This document shows, one piece after another, positions 6,721 through 17,878 of a stretch of DNA of 64,000 bases. The stretch covers positions 3,286,001 to 3,350,000 of the forward strand of contig NZ_LT615367.1 of assembly GCF_900095885.1 (NCBI RefSeq), written 5' to 3'. Position 1 is the first letter of the stretch. Each line of letters opens with the position of its first letter. The stretch comes from Dickeya aquatica (GTDB lineage Bacteria; Pseudomonadota; Gammaproteobacteria; Enterobacterales; Enterobacteriaceae). Position numbers and translations under genes: made by a program. The notes under the pieces were generated by a model that was given only the letters and a program-made list of their open reading frames with translations, did not search any database and was not told the origin of the DNA.

Positions 6721-9285
6721 ATGAGTACACTAGAAAACTTAGACTCTCATACCCCCATGATGCAGCAGTATCTCAGGCTCAAATCCCAACACCCCGAGAT
6801 TCTGTTGTTTTATCGTATGGGCGATTTTTACGAACTGTTTTATGACGATGCCAAACGGGCGTCGCAGTTGCTGGATATCTCGCTGACCAAACGCGGCGCA
6901 TCGGCTGGCGAACCTATTCCGATGGCCGGAGTGCCACACCACGCGGTGGAAAACTATCTGGCAAAGCTGGTGCAACTGGGGGAATCTGTCGCCATTTGTG
7001 AACAAATCGGCGACCCGGCTACCAGCAAAGGGCCTGTCGAGCGCAAAGTGGTGCGTATTGTTACACCCGGCACCATCAGCGATGAAGCGCTGTTGCAGGA
7101 AAAACAGGATAACTTGCTGGCCGCTATCTGGCAGGAAAGCAAAGGGTTTGGTTACGCTACGCTTGATATCAGTTCCGGGCGCTTTCAGGTCTCTGAACCG
7201 GAAGATGACGACACCATGGCCGCCGAGTTACAGCGCACTAACCCCGCGGAGCTGTTGTACCCGGAAAACTTTGCGGCAATGCGCCTGATTGAACATCGTC
7301 ACGGCCTGCGGCGTCGCCCGCTGTGGGAGTTTGAACCAGACACCGCCCGCCAGCAGTTAAACCTGCAATTTGGCACGCGTGACCTCAGCGGTTTTGGCGT
7401 TGAGCAGGCACATCTTGGCCTGCGTGCCGCCGGGTGTCTGTTGCAATACGCCAAAGACACACAGCGCACCTCGCTGCCCCATATCCGTGGTATCACCATG
7501 GAGCGCCAGCAAGACGGCATCATTATGGATGCCGCTACCCGACGTAATCTGGAGCTGACACAAAATTTATCCGGCGGCAGTGATAACACCCTAGCATCGG
7601 TGCTGGATCATACCGTCACCGCCATGGGCAGCCGAATGCTCAAGCGCTGGCTGCACGCGCCGATCCGTGAGGCAAAATTGCTCACGCAGCGCCAGCAGGC
7701 AATTGGTGCATTGCAGGAGGTAGCCGACGAGCTGCAACCGTTGTTACGTCAGGTCGGCGATCTGGAGCGTATTCTTGCCCGGCTCGCTCTTCGCACCGCG
7801 CGACCGCGCGATCTCGCCAGAATGCGCCATGCCTTTCAACAATTGCCGCTCATCCATGCCGTGCTTGGCCCCGTTGAGGCAGAATCCGTCCAGCGCTTGC
7901 GCCAGCAAACCGGCGAATTTGACGCATTACGCGAGTTGCTGGAGCGGGCCATTATCGAGTCACCGCCGGTTTTGGTACGAGACGGTGGCGTGATTGCCAG
8001 TGGCTATAATACCGAGCTGGACGAATGGCGCGCACTGGCCGAGGGTGCCAGTGACTATCTGGACAGGCTGGAAGTGCGCGAGCGCGAGCGGCTGGGGATT
8101 GATACCCTGAAAGTCGGCTTTAACGGCGTACACGGCTATTACATTCAGGTCAGCCGTGGTCAGAGTCATCTGGTGCCCATTCATTATGTGCGCCGCCAGA
8201 CGCTGAAAAACGCCGAGCGCTACATCATTCCCGAGCTGAAAGAATATGAAGACAAGGTGCTGACATCAAAAGGGAAAGCACTGGCGCTGGAAAAAGCGTT
8301 ATACGACGAATTATTCGATTTGTTGCTGCCGCATCTCGAAGCGATGCAACAAAGCGCCAGCGCCTTGGCTGAGCTGGATGTGCTGGCGAACCTTGCCGAG
8401 CGCGCAGACACGCTGAACTACGTCTGCCCGATGCTCAGTGACAAGGCCGGTATTCGCATTACGGCAGGGCGTCACCCGGTGGTGGAGAATGTGTTAAGTG
8501 AGCCGTTCATCGCCAACCCGCTGTCCTTATCTCCCCAGCGTCGGCTACTTATCATTACCGGCCCGAACATGGGCGGGAAAAGTACCTATATGCGTCAGGC
8601 AGCGTTAATCGTGCTGATGGCGCATATCGGCAGCTATGTTCCGGCAGAGCAGGCGGTCATTGGCCCGGTAGACCGCATTTTCACTCGCGTGGGGGCCGCT
8701 GACGATCTCGCCTCGGGGCGCTCGACCTTTATGGTTGAAATGACGGAAACCGCCAACATCCTGCACAATGCGACTGAACACAGCCTGGTGTTGATGGATG
8801 AGATTGGCCGGGGTACGTCCACCTATGATGGCCTGTCACTGGCGTGGGCGTGTGCGGAAACGCTGGCCAATAAAATCAAAGCCATGACGCTCTTCGCCAC
8901 CCATTACTTTGAGCTGACCACGCTGCCGGAAAAAATGGCTGGCGTGATGAATATTCATCTGGATGCCCTGGAGCACGGTGACACCATCGCCTTCATGCAC
9001 AGCGTACAAGAAGGGGCCGCCAGTAAAAGTTATGGCCTGGCGGTTGCCGCACTGGCTGGCGTGCCGAAAGAGGTTATCCGGCGGGCCCGGCAGAAGCTCA
9101 AAGAGCTGGAGTCACTGGCAGGCCATGCCAGCGCCAGTCATGTTGACGGCTCGCAATTGCCACTGCTGGCAGCGGCAGAGCCGGAGCCCTCGCCCGCACT
9201 GGAGGCGCTGGAAGCAATTGACCCGGATGCATTAACGCCGCGTCAGGCGCTGGAATGGCTCTATAAACTCAAAAATCTGCTCTGA
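6721..9285 (+). CDS. mutS: DNA mismatch repair protein MutS
   Basis: 854 residues, essentially the E. coli length. MutS binds mismatches as a sliding clamp and recruits MutL. The mismatch-reading Phe-X-Glu lies in [13 protein letters not shown] (about residue 40). The Walker A motif [10 protein letters not shown] is at about 614-623, Walker B is [12 protein letters not shown], the signature region is [13 protein letters not shown], and the C-terminal tetramerisation tail ends [16 protein letters not shown]. The ribosome-binding site is poor (GGA about 15 bases upstream). It directly follows the island remnant and is followed by nlpE, a junction that differs from E. coli K-12. Confidence 0.98.
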   Translation: MSTLENLDSHTPMMQQYLRLKSQHPEILLFYRMGDFYELFYDDAKRASQLLDISLTKRGASAGEPIPMAGVPHHAVENYLAKLVQLGESVAICEQIGDPATSKGPVERKVVRIVTPGTISDEALLQEKQDNLLAAIWQESKGFGYATLDISSGRFQVSEPEDDDTMAAELQRTNPAELLYPENFAAMRLIEHRHGLRRRPLWEFEPDTARQQLNLQFGTRDLSGFGVEQAHLGLRAAGCLLQYAKDTQRTSLPHIRGITMERQQDGIIMDAATRRNLELTQNLSGGSDNTLASVLDHTVTAMGSRMLKRWLHAPIREAKLLTQRQQAIGALQEVADELQPLLRQVGDLERILARLALRTARPRDLARMRHAFQQLPLIHAVLGPVEAESVQRLRQQTGEFDALRELLERAIIESPPVLVRDGGVIASGYNTELDEWRALAEGASDYLDRLEVRERERLGIDTLKVGFNGVHGYYIQVSRGQSHLVPIHYVRRQTLKNAERYIIPELKEYEDKVLTSKGKALALEKALYDELFDLLLPHLEAMQQSASALAELDVLANLAERADTLNYVCPMLSDKAGIRITAGRHPVVENVLSEPFIANPLSLSPQRRLLIITGPNMGGKSTYMRQAALIVLMAHIGSYVPAEQAVIGPVDRIFTRVGAADDLASGRSTFMVEMTETANILHNATEHSLVLMDEIGRGTSTYDGLSLAWACAETLANKIKAMTLFATHYFELTTLPEKMAGVMNIHLDALEHGDTIAFMHSVQEGAASKSYGLAVAALAGVPKEVIRRARQKLKELESLAGHASASHVDGSQLPLLAAAEPEPSPALEALEAIDPDALTPRQALEWLYKLKNLL

Positions 9286-9331
9286 AACCAGCGCATACAT
9301 CGCCTGACGGTGCGCCATGCCTGCCACCATG

Positions 9332-9365
9332 TCAGGGTGAGTGTCGCACTAAACACTCACCCTGA
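9332..9365. terminator. 13-bp perfect inverted repeat between convergent mutS and nlpE
   Basis: Arms TCAGGGTGAGTGT and ACACTCACCCTGA with an 8-base loop. It sits between the two convergent stop codons, so a bidirectional terminator is the likeliest role, though neither side has a strong T-run. Confidence 0.5.
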
Positions 9366-9409
9366 ATGAAACGAATGGAAATAGCACCATGCGCCTCTTT
9401 CGCAATATC

Positions 9410-10126
9410 TCATAACGCAGCACTGCCAGATGGCCGTCCGGCATGATGTACGTACGATGACAGTAACACGCGAGGGTAAGCATTCAAGCCCTCGTCTGCC
9501 GGGGCGGATATCACAACCTGCCCCGCAGTGATGAGGTAGGTACTGTTGTTGATATCCAGGCGTTGTTGCAAACAGGCAACCGGCATCAACCAAGAGCGGC
9601 CCGATGACAATGTTTGTAATGACAATGTTTGTAATGACAATGTTTGTAATGACAATGTTTGTAATGACAATGTTTGTAATGACAATGTATTGCCAATCCG
9701 CAGGGGAACGTTGCGCACGACAGGATTGGCTTCGACGGTTAACAGACGGTATCCCGGTTGCGCATGCAGTGGTTGCCCATCATCGCCCAATGCCTCAAGG
9801 CCATTGTCCCGTGGCCGAAAATAGCGCTTCTCGCCATAGCTGTCCGTCAGTACCAGCCGCTCGGCGGTACGGCTCCAGCGACCGACTTGCGATATCGTCG
9901 TGTGGCTGTCACGTCCAGACGGGTAGCGCTCTTGCATAATAAAACTGCCACCCTCATCCAGAAACAAGGCGGCTTCAATATCGCCACACGCCATACAAGG
10001 CAGCGTACCGCGATAATACTGTGCCATCGGTTTTAGTGGTTCTTCCTGAAAAGCCGTTCGGGCATGGCAACCCATTAACCCGCAGACCAATAAAACAAGT
10101 AACACCCCTGTCGCCCGTTTTTTCAT
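9410..10126 (-). CDS. nlpE: Envelope-stress lipoprotein NlpE (copper homeostasis/adhesion sensor)
   Basis: 238 residues from ATG 10126; the upstream start at 10156 would precede the signal sequence. The lipobox LMGC puts the lipidated Cys at 20. The N-terminal domain shows the NlpE Cys pair in LPCMACGD (44-47). NlpE is an outer-membrane lipoprotein that activates the Cpx pathway on surface contact or lipoprotein misrouting. Odd feature: residues 147-171 are five perfect TLSLQ repeats, in or near the linker between the N- and C-terminal domains, encoded by a 15-bp tandem repeat. arfB, which separates nlpE from yaeQ in E. coli, is absent. Confidence 0.88.
   Translation of the reverse strand: MKKRATGVLLVLLVCGLMGCHARTAFQEEPLKPMAQYYRGTLPCMACGDIEAALFLDEGGSFIMQERYPSGRDSHTTISQVGRWSRTAERLVLTDSYGEKRYFRPRDNGLEALGDDGQPLHAQPGYRLLTVEANPVVRNVPLRIGNTLSLQTLSLQTLSLQTLSLQTLSLQTLSSGRSWLMPVACLQQRLDINNSTYLITAGQVVISAPADEGLNAYPRVLLSSYVHHAGRPSGSAAL
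9604..9693. repeat. 15-bp tandem repeat inside nlpE
   Basis: Five identical copies of ATGACAATGTTTGTA (plus-strand reading) and a sixth degenerate copy. The unit is a multiple of three, so copy-number change lengthens or shortens the TLSLQ tract without breaking the frame. Confidence 0.95.
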
Positions 10127-10171
10127 CCCGATTCTCCCGCTGCATGATGCTGGCATACACTCAGACAGCTC

Positions 10172-10720
10172 TTACCCCTGCACACACTGCCAGTTGCGAA
10201 ATGACAGTTCCAGATTATTCTCACTATCAGACAACCAGATAGTCCCTTCCTGAAGCGTAGCCTGTAATGACATGGAGCGCTGTGCCAGCGCCGCTAACTG
10301 CGCCAGTTGATTATCATCAATAAAGTAGACCGTAAGATTGCCAAGCTGTGCGGCTTTATCCGCCATATTTTGCCACCAGACTTTGGCGGCCCGCTCGCCA
10401 TAGGCATACAACACCACCTGAGATGACAGGCTACAGGCTTTTTTCAGGCGCTTCTCGTCTGGCAAACCCAGCTCAATCCACAATACCGGCTGACCATCAT
10501 CACTGTGCAGCCAGATTTCCGGCTCATCATCCGCACACAACCCTTTCGTAAAGCGCAAGCGTTCATCCGCATGGCAAATCCATGCCAGTAACCGCAGCAT
10601 CATGCGCTGATCCGTCTCTGACGGATGTTGTGCCAGCGTCAGGCTGACATCCTGAAAAAATGCGCGATCCATATCGGCAATATTGACACTGGCTTTGTAA
10701 ACCGTTGCTTTTAACGCCAT
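10172..10720 (-). CDS. yaeQ: YaeQ family protein
   Basis: 182 residues, matching YaeQ along its whole length ([57 protein letters not shown]). The family has a PD-(D/E)XK nuclease-like fold. It was once proposed to suppress loss of the RfaH antiterminator, but the role is not settled. Same direction as nlpE, 45 bp upstream of its start, so the two may be co-transcribed. The 238 bp between yaeQ and divergent yaeP must hold both promoters. Confidence 0.9.
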   Translation of the reverse strand: MALKATVYKASVNIADMDRAFFQDVSLTLAQHPSETDQRMMLRLLAWICHADERLRFTKGLCADDEPEIWLHSDDGQPVLWIELGLPDEKRLKKACSLSSQVVLYAYGERAAKVWWQNMADKAAQLGNLTVYFIDDNQLAQLAALAQRSMSLQATLQEGTIWLSDSENNLELSFRNWQCVQG

Positions 10721-10958
10721 CTTCTACCCCTTGTCACAGTGGCGCTAGTCTACCCCAGCGGCTCGTCTCATCACAGCCGTCTGTTTAATACCTGTGAGTG
10801 AGGCGCAATTGCCGCCGCATTATACTGATAACATAAGCGTGCCTATGCTATAGTCGGAAGGAAGATTAGAGTTTATCTTCGTAGACTTACGTCACGGTCA
10901 TGACAACAATCAAGCGTGCATGAATCTCTACCAGGTTAAGCTCTAAGGGAGGATTATT

Positions 10959-11162
10959 GTGCAACAATACAGTGAATGTGTACGCCGTCTTTATGCAGAG
11001 ATCGCCAGTGGCGATCTGGGGTTTATCCCCGACGCGCTGGGTTGTGTATTAAAAACCCTGGACGGTATTGCGGCAAACAGCGAATTACCGTCCTCTGTCA
11101 GGGAACAGGCGGCCTATGCCGCCGCTAACTTATTGGTGAGCGATTATGTCAATGAGTCATGA
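10959..11162 (+). CDS. yaeP: YaeP family protein
   Basis: 67 residues starting with GTG after a strong GGGAGG site. Conserved core: [21 protein letters not shown] and [17 protein letters not shown]. The function is unknown. It overlaps rof by 17 bp, as in E. coli, which implies translational coupling. Very likely made together with the Rho inhibitor encoded next. Confidence 0.92.
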   Translation: MQQYSECVRRLYAEIASGDLGFIPDALGCVLKTLDGIAANSELPSSVREQAAYAAANLLVSDYVNES

Positions 11163-11406
11163 ATATCAACCCATCAATTGTGATGACTACGATAATCTGG
11201 AAGCCACCTGTCAGCAGCAGCTAACGTTGACAGTAGAGCTGCGTGACGGTGAGGTTGTAGTGGGTAAAGCCAGTGATATTTTATCTCGAAAAAACGTTGA
11301 GTATCTGATACTTGAATCATCAGGACAGCAACGCGAACTGCGGCTCGACCACATACTGAGCTTCAGCCACCCGGAAATTGGCAAAGTCGTGGTCAGTGAA
11401 TCCTGA
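11146..11406 (+). CDS. rof: Rho-binding antiterminator Rof (YaeO)
   Basis: 86 residues, nearly collinear with E. coli Rof ([51 protein letters not shown]). Rof is a small Sm-like fold protein that binds the transcription terminator Rho near its primary RNA site and inhibits termination. It begins inside the end of yaeP and is followed by an intrinsic terminator 28 bp after its stop, closing a two-gene operon. Confidence 0.93.
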   Translation: MSMSHEYQPINCDDYDNLEATCQQQLTLTVELRDGEVVVGKASDILSRKNVEYLILESSGQQRELRLDHILSFSHPEIGKVVVSES

Positions 11407-11433
11407 CAGACCCCATGCTATTGCGCCACATCC

Positions 11434-11464
11434 AACGGGCAACGAGGGTTGCCCGTTATTTTTT
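11434..11464 (+). terminator. Intrinsic terminator of yaeP-rof
   Basis: Stem AACGGGCAAC / GTTGCCCGTT with a GAGG loop, followed by ATTTTTT. It lies between convergent rof and tilS. Confidence 0.85.
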
Positions 11465-11470
11465 GTGCCG

Positions 11471-12802
11471 TCATGATGATGGCTTACGCCACGCAATGCA
11501 CCAACCTTTATCCCCTGCGGCAACAGCCCCTTCGCGGGTAACAAACAACCCGGCGGCGGCAATCAGTTGCTGATTGTAAAAAATCAGCGGGATACGCTCA
11601 CGCTCCCAGGGCGGAACACCGAGTTCCTGCCACAGCTTTTTCGCCGGGCGGCCATGTGTACGCCCGACTATCTGCACATACCCCTGCAAACCAAAACGAA
11701 TGCTGACGACTTCACCATCACGGGGTTGCCTGATGCAAATGCCTTGTGATGCAAGGGACAATGTTCCCAGTCCATCCGGCAATGGCAGCGCGGCAACATC
11801 GGGTTGCCATGGCAGACACTGGTTCGTCAGCGTGGTAAAACGTGGCAGCCAATAAAGATAATCACGAAAGCGGCGCACCTGATAGTCACCCAGTTGCAGG
11901 CAAGGGTTCGCATCATCACGGCTTAATGCCACCTCCTGCCACAAACGGGTTAACTGCTCACGCGATGGCATTCGCCCGCCTTGCCCAGCCAGCCAGCGGC
12001 GTAGCAAGGCAAAACGGCGCGGTGCACTCATCCCGGCGAGCGCAGTAATAGCCATTCCCCCTTCGGCATTGCACAGTGTCGCCAGCGACTCCGCCAGCAG
12101 TTCATCAAGTAACTGCTCTTGCTCGGCACAAAGCGAGGCGCTGCGCGCAACGGCGGCAGGAAAATGCGGCCAGCGAGCCTTGAGCTGGGGCAATACCTGG
12201 CGTCGCAAAAAATTGCGGTCATAGCGCTCATTAACGTTACTGTCATCTTCTATCCAGCTCAGATGATGGGCTCGGGCGTAAGCCTCAACAGTCTCGCGCG
12301 GCACATCCAGCAGCGGGCGTAACAGGCGGCTTTCCCCAAACAGCGAATCCGCCGCCATGGAGGCCAGCCCGGCCGGGCCGCTGCCTCGCTTGAGCGCCAG
12401 TAACAAGGTTTCGCACTGATCGTCCTGATGCTGGGCCGTCAGCAGCGTTTCCCCCGGTTGCAATTGCTGCGCCAGTGCCTGATAGCGCGCAGTACGTGCC
12501 GCCGCCTCAATACCACCGTTTTGTGGCTCAACCTCAACGTGTGAAACACAAAACGGCACCTGCCAGCGCTGACACTGTTGCTGGCAGTGCACCGCCCATT
12601 CATCGGCATGTTGACTCAGGCCGTGATGCACATATACGGCACGCAGCGACAGTGCCCGCCGTAAGCGCAAGCACATCATGGCATGCAGCAATACGGTGGA
12701 ATCTACCCCGCCGCTGTAAGCAACCAGAAAAGCCTTATTATCACCGATGGAAGCTTCAATGCCGGTCAATAATGCATCATTCTGCGTTATCTGCGTATTC
12801 AT
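11471..12802 (-). CDS. tilS: tRNA(Ile)-lysidine synthetase TilS
   Basis: 443 residues (E. coli about 432). It adds lysine to C34 of tRNA-Ile2 so that the tRNA reads AUA. The ATP pyrophosphatase P-loop SGGVDS is at 30-35, followed by the N-type ATPase features AQHQDDQCETLLL and RNFLRRQVLPQL, then the middle TilS domain and the C-terminal substrate-binding domain (KKLWQELGVPPWERERIPLIF). The first 4 bp overlap the end of yaeR (ATGA-type junction). ldcC, present in this cluster in E. coli, is absent. Confidence 0.96.
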   Translation of the reverse strand: MNTQITQNDALLTGIEASIGDNKAFLVAYSGGVDSTVLLHAMMCLRLRRALSLRAVYVHHGLSQHADEWAVHCQQQCQRWQVPFCVSHVEVEPQNGGIEAAARTARYQALAQQLQPGETLLTAQHQDDQCETLLLALKRGSGPAGLASMAADSLFGESRLLRPLLDVPRETVEAYARAHHLSWIEDDSNVNERYDRNFLRRQVLPQLKARWPHFPAAVARSASLCAEQEQLLDELLAESLATLCNAEGGMAITALAGMSAPRRFALLRRWLAGQGGRMPSREQLTRLWQEVALSRDDANPCLQLGDYQVRRFRDYLYWLPRFTTLTNQCLPWQPDVAALPLPDGLGTLSLASQGICIRQPRDGEVVSIRFGLQGYVQIVGRTHGRPAKKLWQELGVPPWERERIPLIFYNQQLIAAAGLFVTREGAVAAGDKGWCIAWRKPSS

Positions 12803-13215
12803 ACCCTTTCAGTGTTCATCGAAAGTGAATATTCATACAATTCAAGTGGTAATCCATCTGGGTCGGTAAAAAAGGTAAAACGACGCCCGGTATGCTCATC
12901 GATACGCACCGCTTCACACACTACTCCTGCATGCTCAAGCGCCACAACGGCCTGTTCGATATCCTCAACGGCAAACGCCAGATGACGCAAACCGCAAGCC
13001 TCCGGCTGGCTGACGCGCGCGGGGGCTGATGGAAATGAAAACAGCTCAATAAGATAGCGCCCGTCCAGCGCTAAATCCCCCTTCCACGAGTCACGCGCGG
13101 CCCGGTAGACCTCCTGTTGCAGCGTAAACCCGAGCACCTCGCAATAAAAGCGCTTACTGCGCTGATAATCTGACGCGATGATAGCAATATGGTGAACATT
13201 CAGCAGAGTCAGCAT
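12799..13215 (-). CDS. yaeR: VOC-family metalloprotein YaeR (glyoxalase-like)
   Basis: 138 residues, glyoxalase/bleomycin-resistance fold. Characteristic stretches are HHIAIIASDYQRSKRFY, ARDSWKGDLAL, RYLIELFSFP, CGLRHLAFAVEDIEQAV and FFTDPDGLPLELYEY, with His and Glu positions suited to binding a divalent metal. No substrate is established for YaeR. Its C-terminus is about nine residues longer than E. coli's because the stop has moved into a 4-bp overlap with tilS. Probably co-transcribed with tilS. Confidence 0.88.
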   Translation of the reverse strand: MLTLLNVHHIAIIASDYQRSKRFYCEVLGFTLQQEVYRAARDSWKGDLALDGRYLIELFSFPSAPARVSQPEACGLRHLAFAVEDIEQAVVALEHAGVVCEAVRIDEHTGRRFTFFTDPDGLPLELYEYSLSMNTERV

Positions 13216-13274
13216 AGCGGTGTTTTCTCTGAAAAGATAAAAAGCGGCGGGGTGAAAAACGGCTCCAGCATAGC

Positions 13275-13305
13275 AAAAAGTCCGTGACGTTAACCATCAC
13301 GGACT
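13275..13305 (-). terminator. Intrinsic terminator after accA
   Basis: Stem AGTCCGTGA / TCACGGACT with a 9-base loop, followed on the minus strand by a run of five T. It ends the long uppS-to-accA transcription unit. Confidence 0.8.
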
Positions 13306-13358
13306 TTGTTACTTGTTACACAGATAAGGTTTGCTACGACTACAGGCGATGCCGCATC

Positions 13359-14318
13359 TTAGCAGTAGCCATAATTCATCAGGCGCTGGTAACGGCGGTT
13401 CAGGAGTTCCTGTTCGCTAAGCACATCCAGATCGCTCAAATCAGCCAGCAACTGCGTTTTCAGCGATGCCGCCATTGTCGGGACATCACGGTGGGCAGAA
13501 CCCAGCGGTTCAGGGATCACGGAATCAATCAGCTTCAGCTCTTTGAGGCGCGGGGCGATAATTCCCATCGCTTCAGCAGCCAGTGGCGCTTTATCGGCGC
13601 TCTTCCACAGAATCGATGCACACCCTTCAGGTGAGATGACCGAATAGGTGCTGTATTGCAGCATATTCACTTTATCGCCCACGCCAATCGCCAGCGCACC
13701 ACCCGAGCCGCCCTCGCCGATGACCGTACAGATAATAGGCACGCGCAGGGTGGACATTTCACGCAGGTTACGGGCAATCGCTTCTGACTGGCCACGCTCT
13801 TCTGCGCCAACGCCTGGGTAAGCGCCCGGCGTATCAATAAAGGTGATGATAGGCAATTTAAAACGTTCGGCCATTTCCATCAGGCGCAATGCCTTACGAT
13901 AACCTTCCGGGGCAGGCATACCGAAGTTACGGCGAATTTTCTCTTTGGTTTCACGCCCTTTCTGGTGGCCGATAATCATTACCGGGCGGCCGTCAAGACG
14001 CGCGATACCGCCAACGATGGCTTTATCATCCGCAAACGCGCGATCGCCTGCCAGCTCGTCAAAATCGGTAAAAATATGCTGAACGTAGTCCAGCGTATAA
14101 GGGCGCTGCGGATGGCGTGCTAACTGGGCAATTTGCCAGGCACCCAAATCGGCGAAGATTTTACGCGTCAACTCTACGCTTTTTTCGCGCAGACGCTTCA
14201 CTTCCTCATCCAGATTAATATCCAATTTTTCATCTTGGCGACTGACTGCGGTCAGGGAATCAATTTTTGCTTCCAACTCAGCAATCGGCTGCTCAAAATC
14301 AAGAAAATTCAGACTCAT
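13359..14318 (-). CDS. accA: Acetyl-CoA carboxylase carboxyltransferase subunit alpha
   Basis: 319 residues, identical in length to E. coli AccA. With AccD (not in this window) it transfers the carboxyl group from biotin-BCCP to acetyl-CoA, the first committed step of fatty acid synthesis. The crotonase-like fold motifs include [49 protein letters not shown] and [15 protein letters not shown]. It lies 12 bp after dnaE and is the last gene of the operon, before the terminator at 13275. Confidence 0.98.
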   Translation of the reverse strand: MSLNFLDFEQPIAELEAKIDSLTAVSRQDEKLDINLDEEVKRLREKSVELTRKIFADLGAWQIAQLARHPQRPYTLDYVQHIFTDFDELAGDRAFADDKAIVGGIARLDGRPVMIIGHQKGRETKEKIRRNFGMPAPEGYRKALRLMEMAERFKLPIITFIDTPGAYPGVGAEERGQSEAIARNLREMSTLRVPIICTVIGEGGSGGALAIGVGDKVNMLQYSTYSVISPEGCASILWKSADKAPLAAEAMGIIAPRLKELKLIDSVIPEPLGSAHRDVPTMAASLKTQLLADLSDLDVLSEQELLNRRYQRLMNYGYC

Positions 14319-14330
14319 AGTATTCCTATT

Positions 14331-17300
14331 TTAGTCAAATTCCAGCTCCACCTGCTCATTCCCCACCAGGGTGCGCAGAGCATTAAGCAACGCATCGGTT
14401 GGCGTAACACGCCATGCCGCACCGAAACGTAGCCGGGCTCGCGCATCCTGACGCTGGTAGTAAAGGTGTACCGGAATCGTCCCCGATCGATGGGGTTCCA
14501 ACGACTGACGAAGACGGTTTAACAACTGGTCATCAATTTGCCTGTCAGTCAGCGAGATAGCAAGCCCGCGCGCGTATTTTTCACGCGCTTCGCTGATATC
14601 CATAAGCTCTCTGACAGTCATTTTAAGCCCGCCACTAAAGTCATCAAAGCTGACCTGTCCCGTGGCTATCAAAATGCGATCCTGCTCCAGCAAATGCTGG
14701 TATCTGTCCAGCGCATCGGTAAACAGCATCACTTCCAGACGACCGGAACGATCGTCAAGGGTACACACGCCGATGCGATTACCGCGCTTTGTGACCATCA
14801 CCCGGGCGGCTAACACCAACCCGACGGCGGTAGTCATTTTCCCCCGCTCCGTGGGGTGCATATCTTTCAAACGCACGCCGCCTGCGTAGCGTTCTATCTC
14901 TTTGAGGTACTGATTTATCGGGTGGCCGGTCAGATACAGTCCCAGCGTCTCCCGTTCACCATCAAGCACCACCTGCTCAGGCCAGGGCGGTACGGTACTG
15001 TACGACTGCTCAACCTGCTCTGGCGTGTCGGCCAGCACGCCAAACATATCCGCCTGACCAATGGCTTCTGCTTTGGCATGTTGCTCGGCGGATTTCACCG
15101 CATCCGCCAGCGAATTCATCAGCGCGGCGCGGTGCGGGCCCAGCCTGTCGAATGCGCCGGACATAATAAGCTTCTCAAGCACCCGCTTGTTGAGCTTTTT
15201 GATGTCAGCGCGTGCGCACAAATCAAAGAGATCGCGGAAATACCCACCGTTATTGCGCGCGTCAATGATCGCCTCAATCGGCCCTTCACCGACACCTTTA
15301 ATCGCCCCGATGCCATAGACGATTTCCCCATCGTCATTGACATGGAAATGGTACAAGCCGCTGTTAATATCCGGCGGCAGGATCTTAAGCCCCATGCGCC
15401 AGCATTCATCGACCAGACCGACAATCTTGTCGGTGTTGTCCATATCAGCCGTCATCACCGCCGCCATAAACTCAGCCGGATAGTGCGCCTTGAGCCACAG
15501 CGTCTGGTACGACACCAGCGCATACGCTGCCGAATGAGACTTGTTAAAGCCGTAACCGGCAAACTTCTCCACCAGATCGAAGATTTTCATCGACAGCTCG
15601 CCGTCAACGCCCATCCTCTCAGCGCCCTCTTTAAACACCGAGCGCTGCTTGGCCATCTCCTCGGGTTTTTTCTTCCCCATTGCCCGGCGCAGCATGTCAG
15701 CACCGCCGAGAGTATAACCCGCCAGCACCTGCGCTATCTGCATCACCTGTTCCTGATACAGGATGATACCATAGGTCGGCTCCAGCACCGGTTTCAGCGT
15801 CTCATGCTGCCACTGGATATCCGGGTAGGAAATCGCCTCTCGCCCGTGCTTACGGTCAATAAAGTTATCCACCATGCCAGACTGCAATGGGCCGGGGCGG
15901 AACAATGCCACCAGCGCTATCATGTCTTCGAAGCAGTCAGGTTTCAGGCGCTTTATCAGATCTTTCATGCCGCGCGATTCAAGCTGGAATACCGCCGTGG
16001 TTTCCGAGCGTTGCAGCATGTCGAAACTTCGCTTGTCATCCAGCGGGATAGCGGCGATATCCACCGGCTCCAGCCCCTGTTTCGCGCGCCGGGCGTTGAT
16101 CATCTCAAGCGCCCAGTTGATGATGGTTAAGGTACGCAGCCCCAGGAAGTCAAACTTCACTAACCCTGCATATTCCACGTCGTTTTTATCAAACTGCGTA
16201 ACCGGATGATTGCCTTCCTGATCGCAATACAGCGGGGCGAAATCGGTAATTTTGGTCGGCGAGATAACCACGCCACCGGCGTGTTTACCAGCATTACGGG
16301 TCACGCCTTCCAGCTTGCGCGCCATATCAATCAGCGCTTTAACCTCTTCATCCGCTTCGTAAATTTCACCCAGCTGCGGCTCGGCAGCAAAGGCTTTTTC
16401 CAGCGTCATGCCAGGATCGGGCGGCACCAGTTTGGAAATACGATCCACAAAGCCATAGGGATGCCCCAGCACGCGCCCCACGTCACGGATAACCGCTTTC
16501 GCCGCCATCGTACCGAAGGTGATGATTTGCGATACCGCGTCACGACCATACATCTCCGCCACATGGTCTATCACCAGATCGCGCTTTTCCATGCAAAAAT
16601 CGACGTCGAAGTCCGGCATCGACACGCGTTCCGGGTTAAGGAAGCGCTCGAACAGCAGGTCAAACTCTAGTGGGTCAAGATCGGTAATTTTCAGCGCATA
16701 CGCCACCAACGAGCCCGCGCCAGAGCCTCGCCCAGGGCCAACCGGCACGTTGTTATCTTTCGACCACTGGATGAACTCCATCACTATCAGGAAGTAACCG
16801 GGGAATCCCATCTGGTTGATAACATTCAGTTCGATTTCCAGACGCTCGTCATATTCCAGCCGACGCTTGGCACGCTCACTCTCATCCGGGAACAGAAACG
16901 CCAGACGCTCTTCCAGCCCTTTTCGCGAGCACATCACCAGATAGTCTTCCGTTGACATATCGCCGGTTGGAAACTGAGGCAGGAAATACTCACCGAGGCG
17001 GATAGTCACGTTGCAGCGCTTGGCAATCTCTACGGTATTGATGAGCGCTTCAGGGATATCGGCAAACAGCTCGCACATTTCCGCTTCGCTGCGCATGTAT
17101 TGCTGAGTGCTGTAATGACGTGGACGTTTCGGGTCATCAAGCGTGAAGCCATCATGAATGGCGACGCGAATTTCATGGGCATCAAAATCTTCAGCGCTAA
17201 TAAAACGCACATCATTGGTGGCCACGACCGGTAAGCCATGCGCGGTGGCAAGCTCAATCGCAGCATGAAGGTAACTCTCTTCATCCGGCCGCCCCGTGCG

Positions 17301-17813
17301 AATCAGCTCCAGATAAAAGCGCTGCGGAAAATGCTGTTGATAAAACGCCACACACTGCTCAGCCAGCACCTGATTGCCACGCAGCAGAAACTTACCGATA
17401 TCGCCATGTCGGCCACCGGACAGCAACAGCAACCCGGCCTGATGCTCAACCAGCCATGACCGGTCAATGGTCGGGCCGGCCGCGCCATAACCGCGTTGAT
17501 AGGCTCTGGAAATGAGTAGCGTCAGGTTTTGGTAGCCTACGTTATTCATCGCCAGTACGGTCAGATGCGCCAGTTCATCGCCCAGCTCGTCACTCTGGAG
17601 ATAAAAATCAGCCCCGATGATGGGTTTGATACCCGCACCGTGCGCACCGCCATAGAATTTCACCAACCCACACAGGTTGGTAAAATCCGTAATTGCCAGC
17701 GCTGGCATACCCAGCGAGGCCGCTTTTTTTACCAACGGGCCAGTTTTTGCCAGCCCATCGATCATGGAATAGTCACTGTGAACACGCAGGTGAACAAAAC
17801 GTGGTTCGGCCAT
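14331..17813 (-). CDS. dnaE: DNA polymerase III alpha subunit
   Basis: 1160 residues, exactly the E. coli length. This is the replicative polymerase catalytic subunit. The N-terminal PHP domain begins at [16 protein letters not shown]. The palm aspartates are in [14 protein letters not shown] (about 401/403) and VKFDFLGL (about 555). The helix-hairpin-helix part follows, the sliding-clamp-binding QADMFGV is near 920, and an OB-fold domain ends the protein. It starts 65 bp after rnhB. Long plus-strand open frames in this interval are antisense shadows. Confidence 0.99.
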   Translation of the reverse strand: MAEPRFVHLRVHSDYSMIDGLAKTGPLVKKAASLGMPALAITDFTNLCGLVKFYGGAHGAGIKPIIGADFYLQSDELGDELAHLTVLAMNNVGYQNLTLLISRAYQRGYGAAGPTIDRSWLVEHQAGLLLLSGGRHGDIGKFLLRGNQVLAEQCVAFYQQHFPQRFYLELIRTGRPDEESYLHAAIELATAHGLPVVATNDVRFISAEDFDAHEIRVAIHDGFTLDDPKRPRHYSTQQYMRSEAEMCELFADIPEALINTVEIAKRCNVTIRLGEYFLPQFPTGDMSTEDYLVMCSRKGLEERLAFLFPDESERAKRRLEYDERLEIELNVINQMGFPGYFLIVMEFIQWSKDNNVPVGPGRGSGAGSLVAYALKITDLDPLEFDLLFERFLNPERVSMPDFDVDFCMEKRDLVIDHVAEMYGRDAVSQIITFGTMAAKAVIRDVGRVLGHPYGFVDRISKLVPPDPGMTLEKAFAAEPQLGEIYEADEEVKALIDMARKLEGVTRNAGKHAGGVVISPTKITDFAPLYCDQEGNHPVTQFDKNDVEYAGLVKFDFLGLRTLTIINWALEMINARRAKQGLEPVDIAAIPLDDKRSFDMLQRSETTAVFQLESRGMKDLIKRLKPDCFEDMIALVALFRPGPLQSGMVDNFIDRKHGREAISYPDIQWQHETLKPVLEPTYGIILYQEQVMQIAQVLAGYTLGGADMLRRAMGKKKPEEMAKQRSVFKEGAERMGVDGELSMKIFDLVEKFAGYGFNKSHSAAYALVSYQTLWLKAHYPAEFMAAVMTADMDNTDKIVGLVDECWRMGLKILPPDINSGLYHFHVNDDGEIVYGIGAIKGVGEGPIEAIIDARNNGGYFRDLFDLCARADIKKLNKRVLEKLIMSGAFDRLGPHRAALMNSLADAVKSAEQHAKAEAIGQADMFGVLADTPEQVEQSYSTVPPWPEQVVLDGERETLGLYLTGHPINQYLKEIERYAGGVRLKDMHPTERGKMTTAVGLVLAARVMVTKRGNRIGVCTLDDRSGRLEVMLFTDALDRYQHLLEQDRILIATGQVSFDDFSGGLKMTVRELMDISEAREKYARGLAISLTDRQIDDQLLNRLRQSLEPHRSGTIPVHLYYQRQDARARLRFGAAWRVTPTDALLNALRTLVGNEQVELEFD

Positions 17814-17878
17814 TTTCAGATCCCATAATCTCGTTAGCCACCCGCCAGACCACTACGGCAAGCGGGCCATGCATTGCG

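Noticed and set aside
9604..9693. Short tandem repeats considered as a CRISPR array
   Set aside because: Units are only 15 bp, directly adjacent without spacers, and translate in frame as TLSLQ inside nlpE.
14856..16130. 424-residue plus-strand open frame
   Set aside because: Antisense to dnaE; a shadow of GC-rich codon structure, rich in His and Arg as expected from such a shadow.
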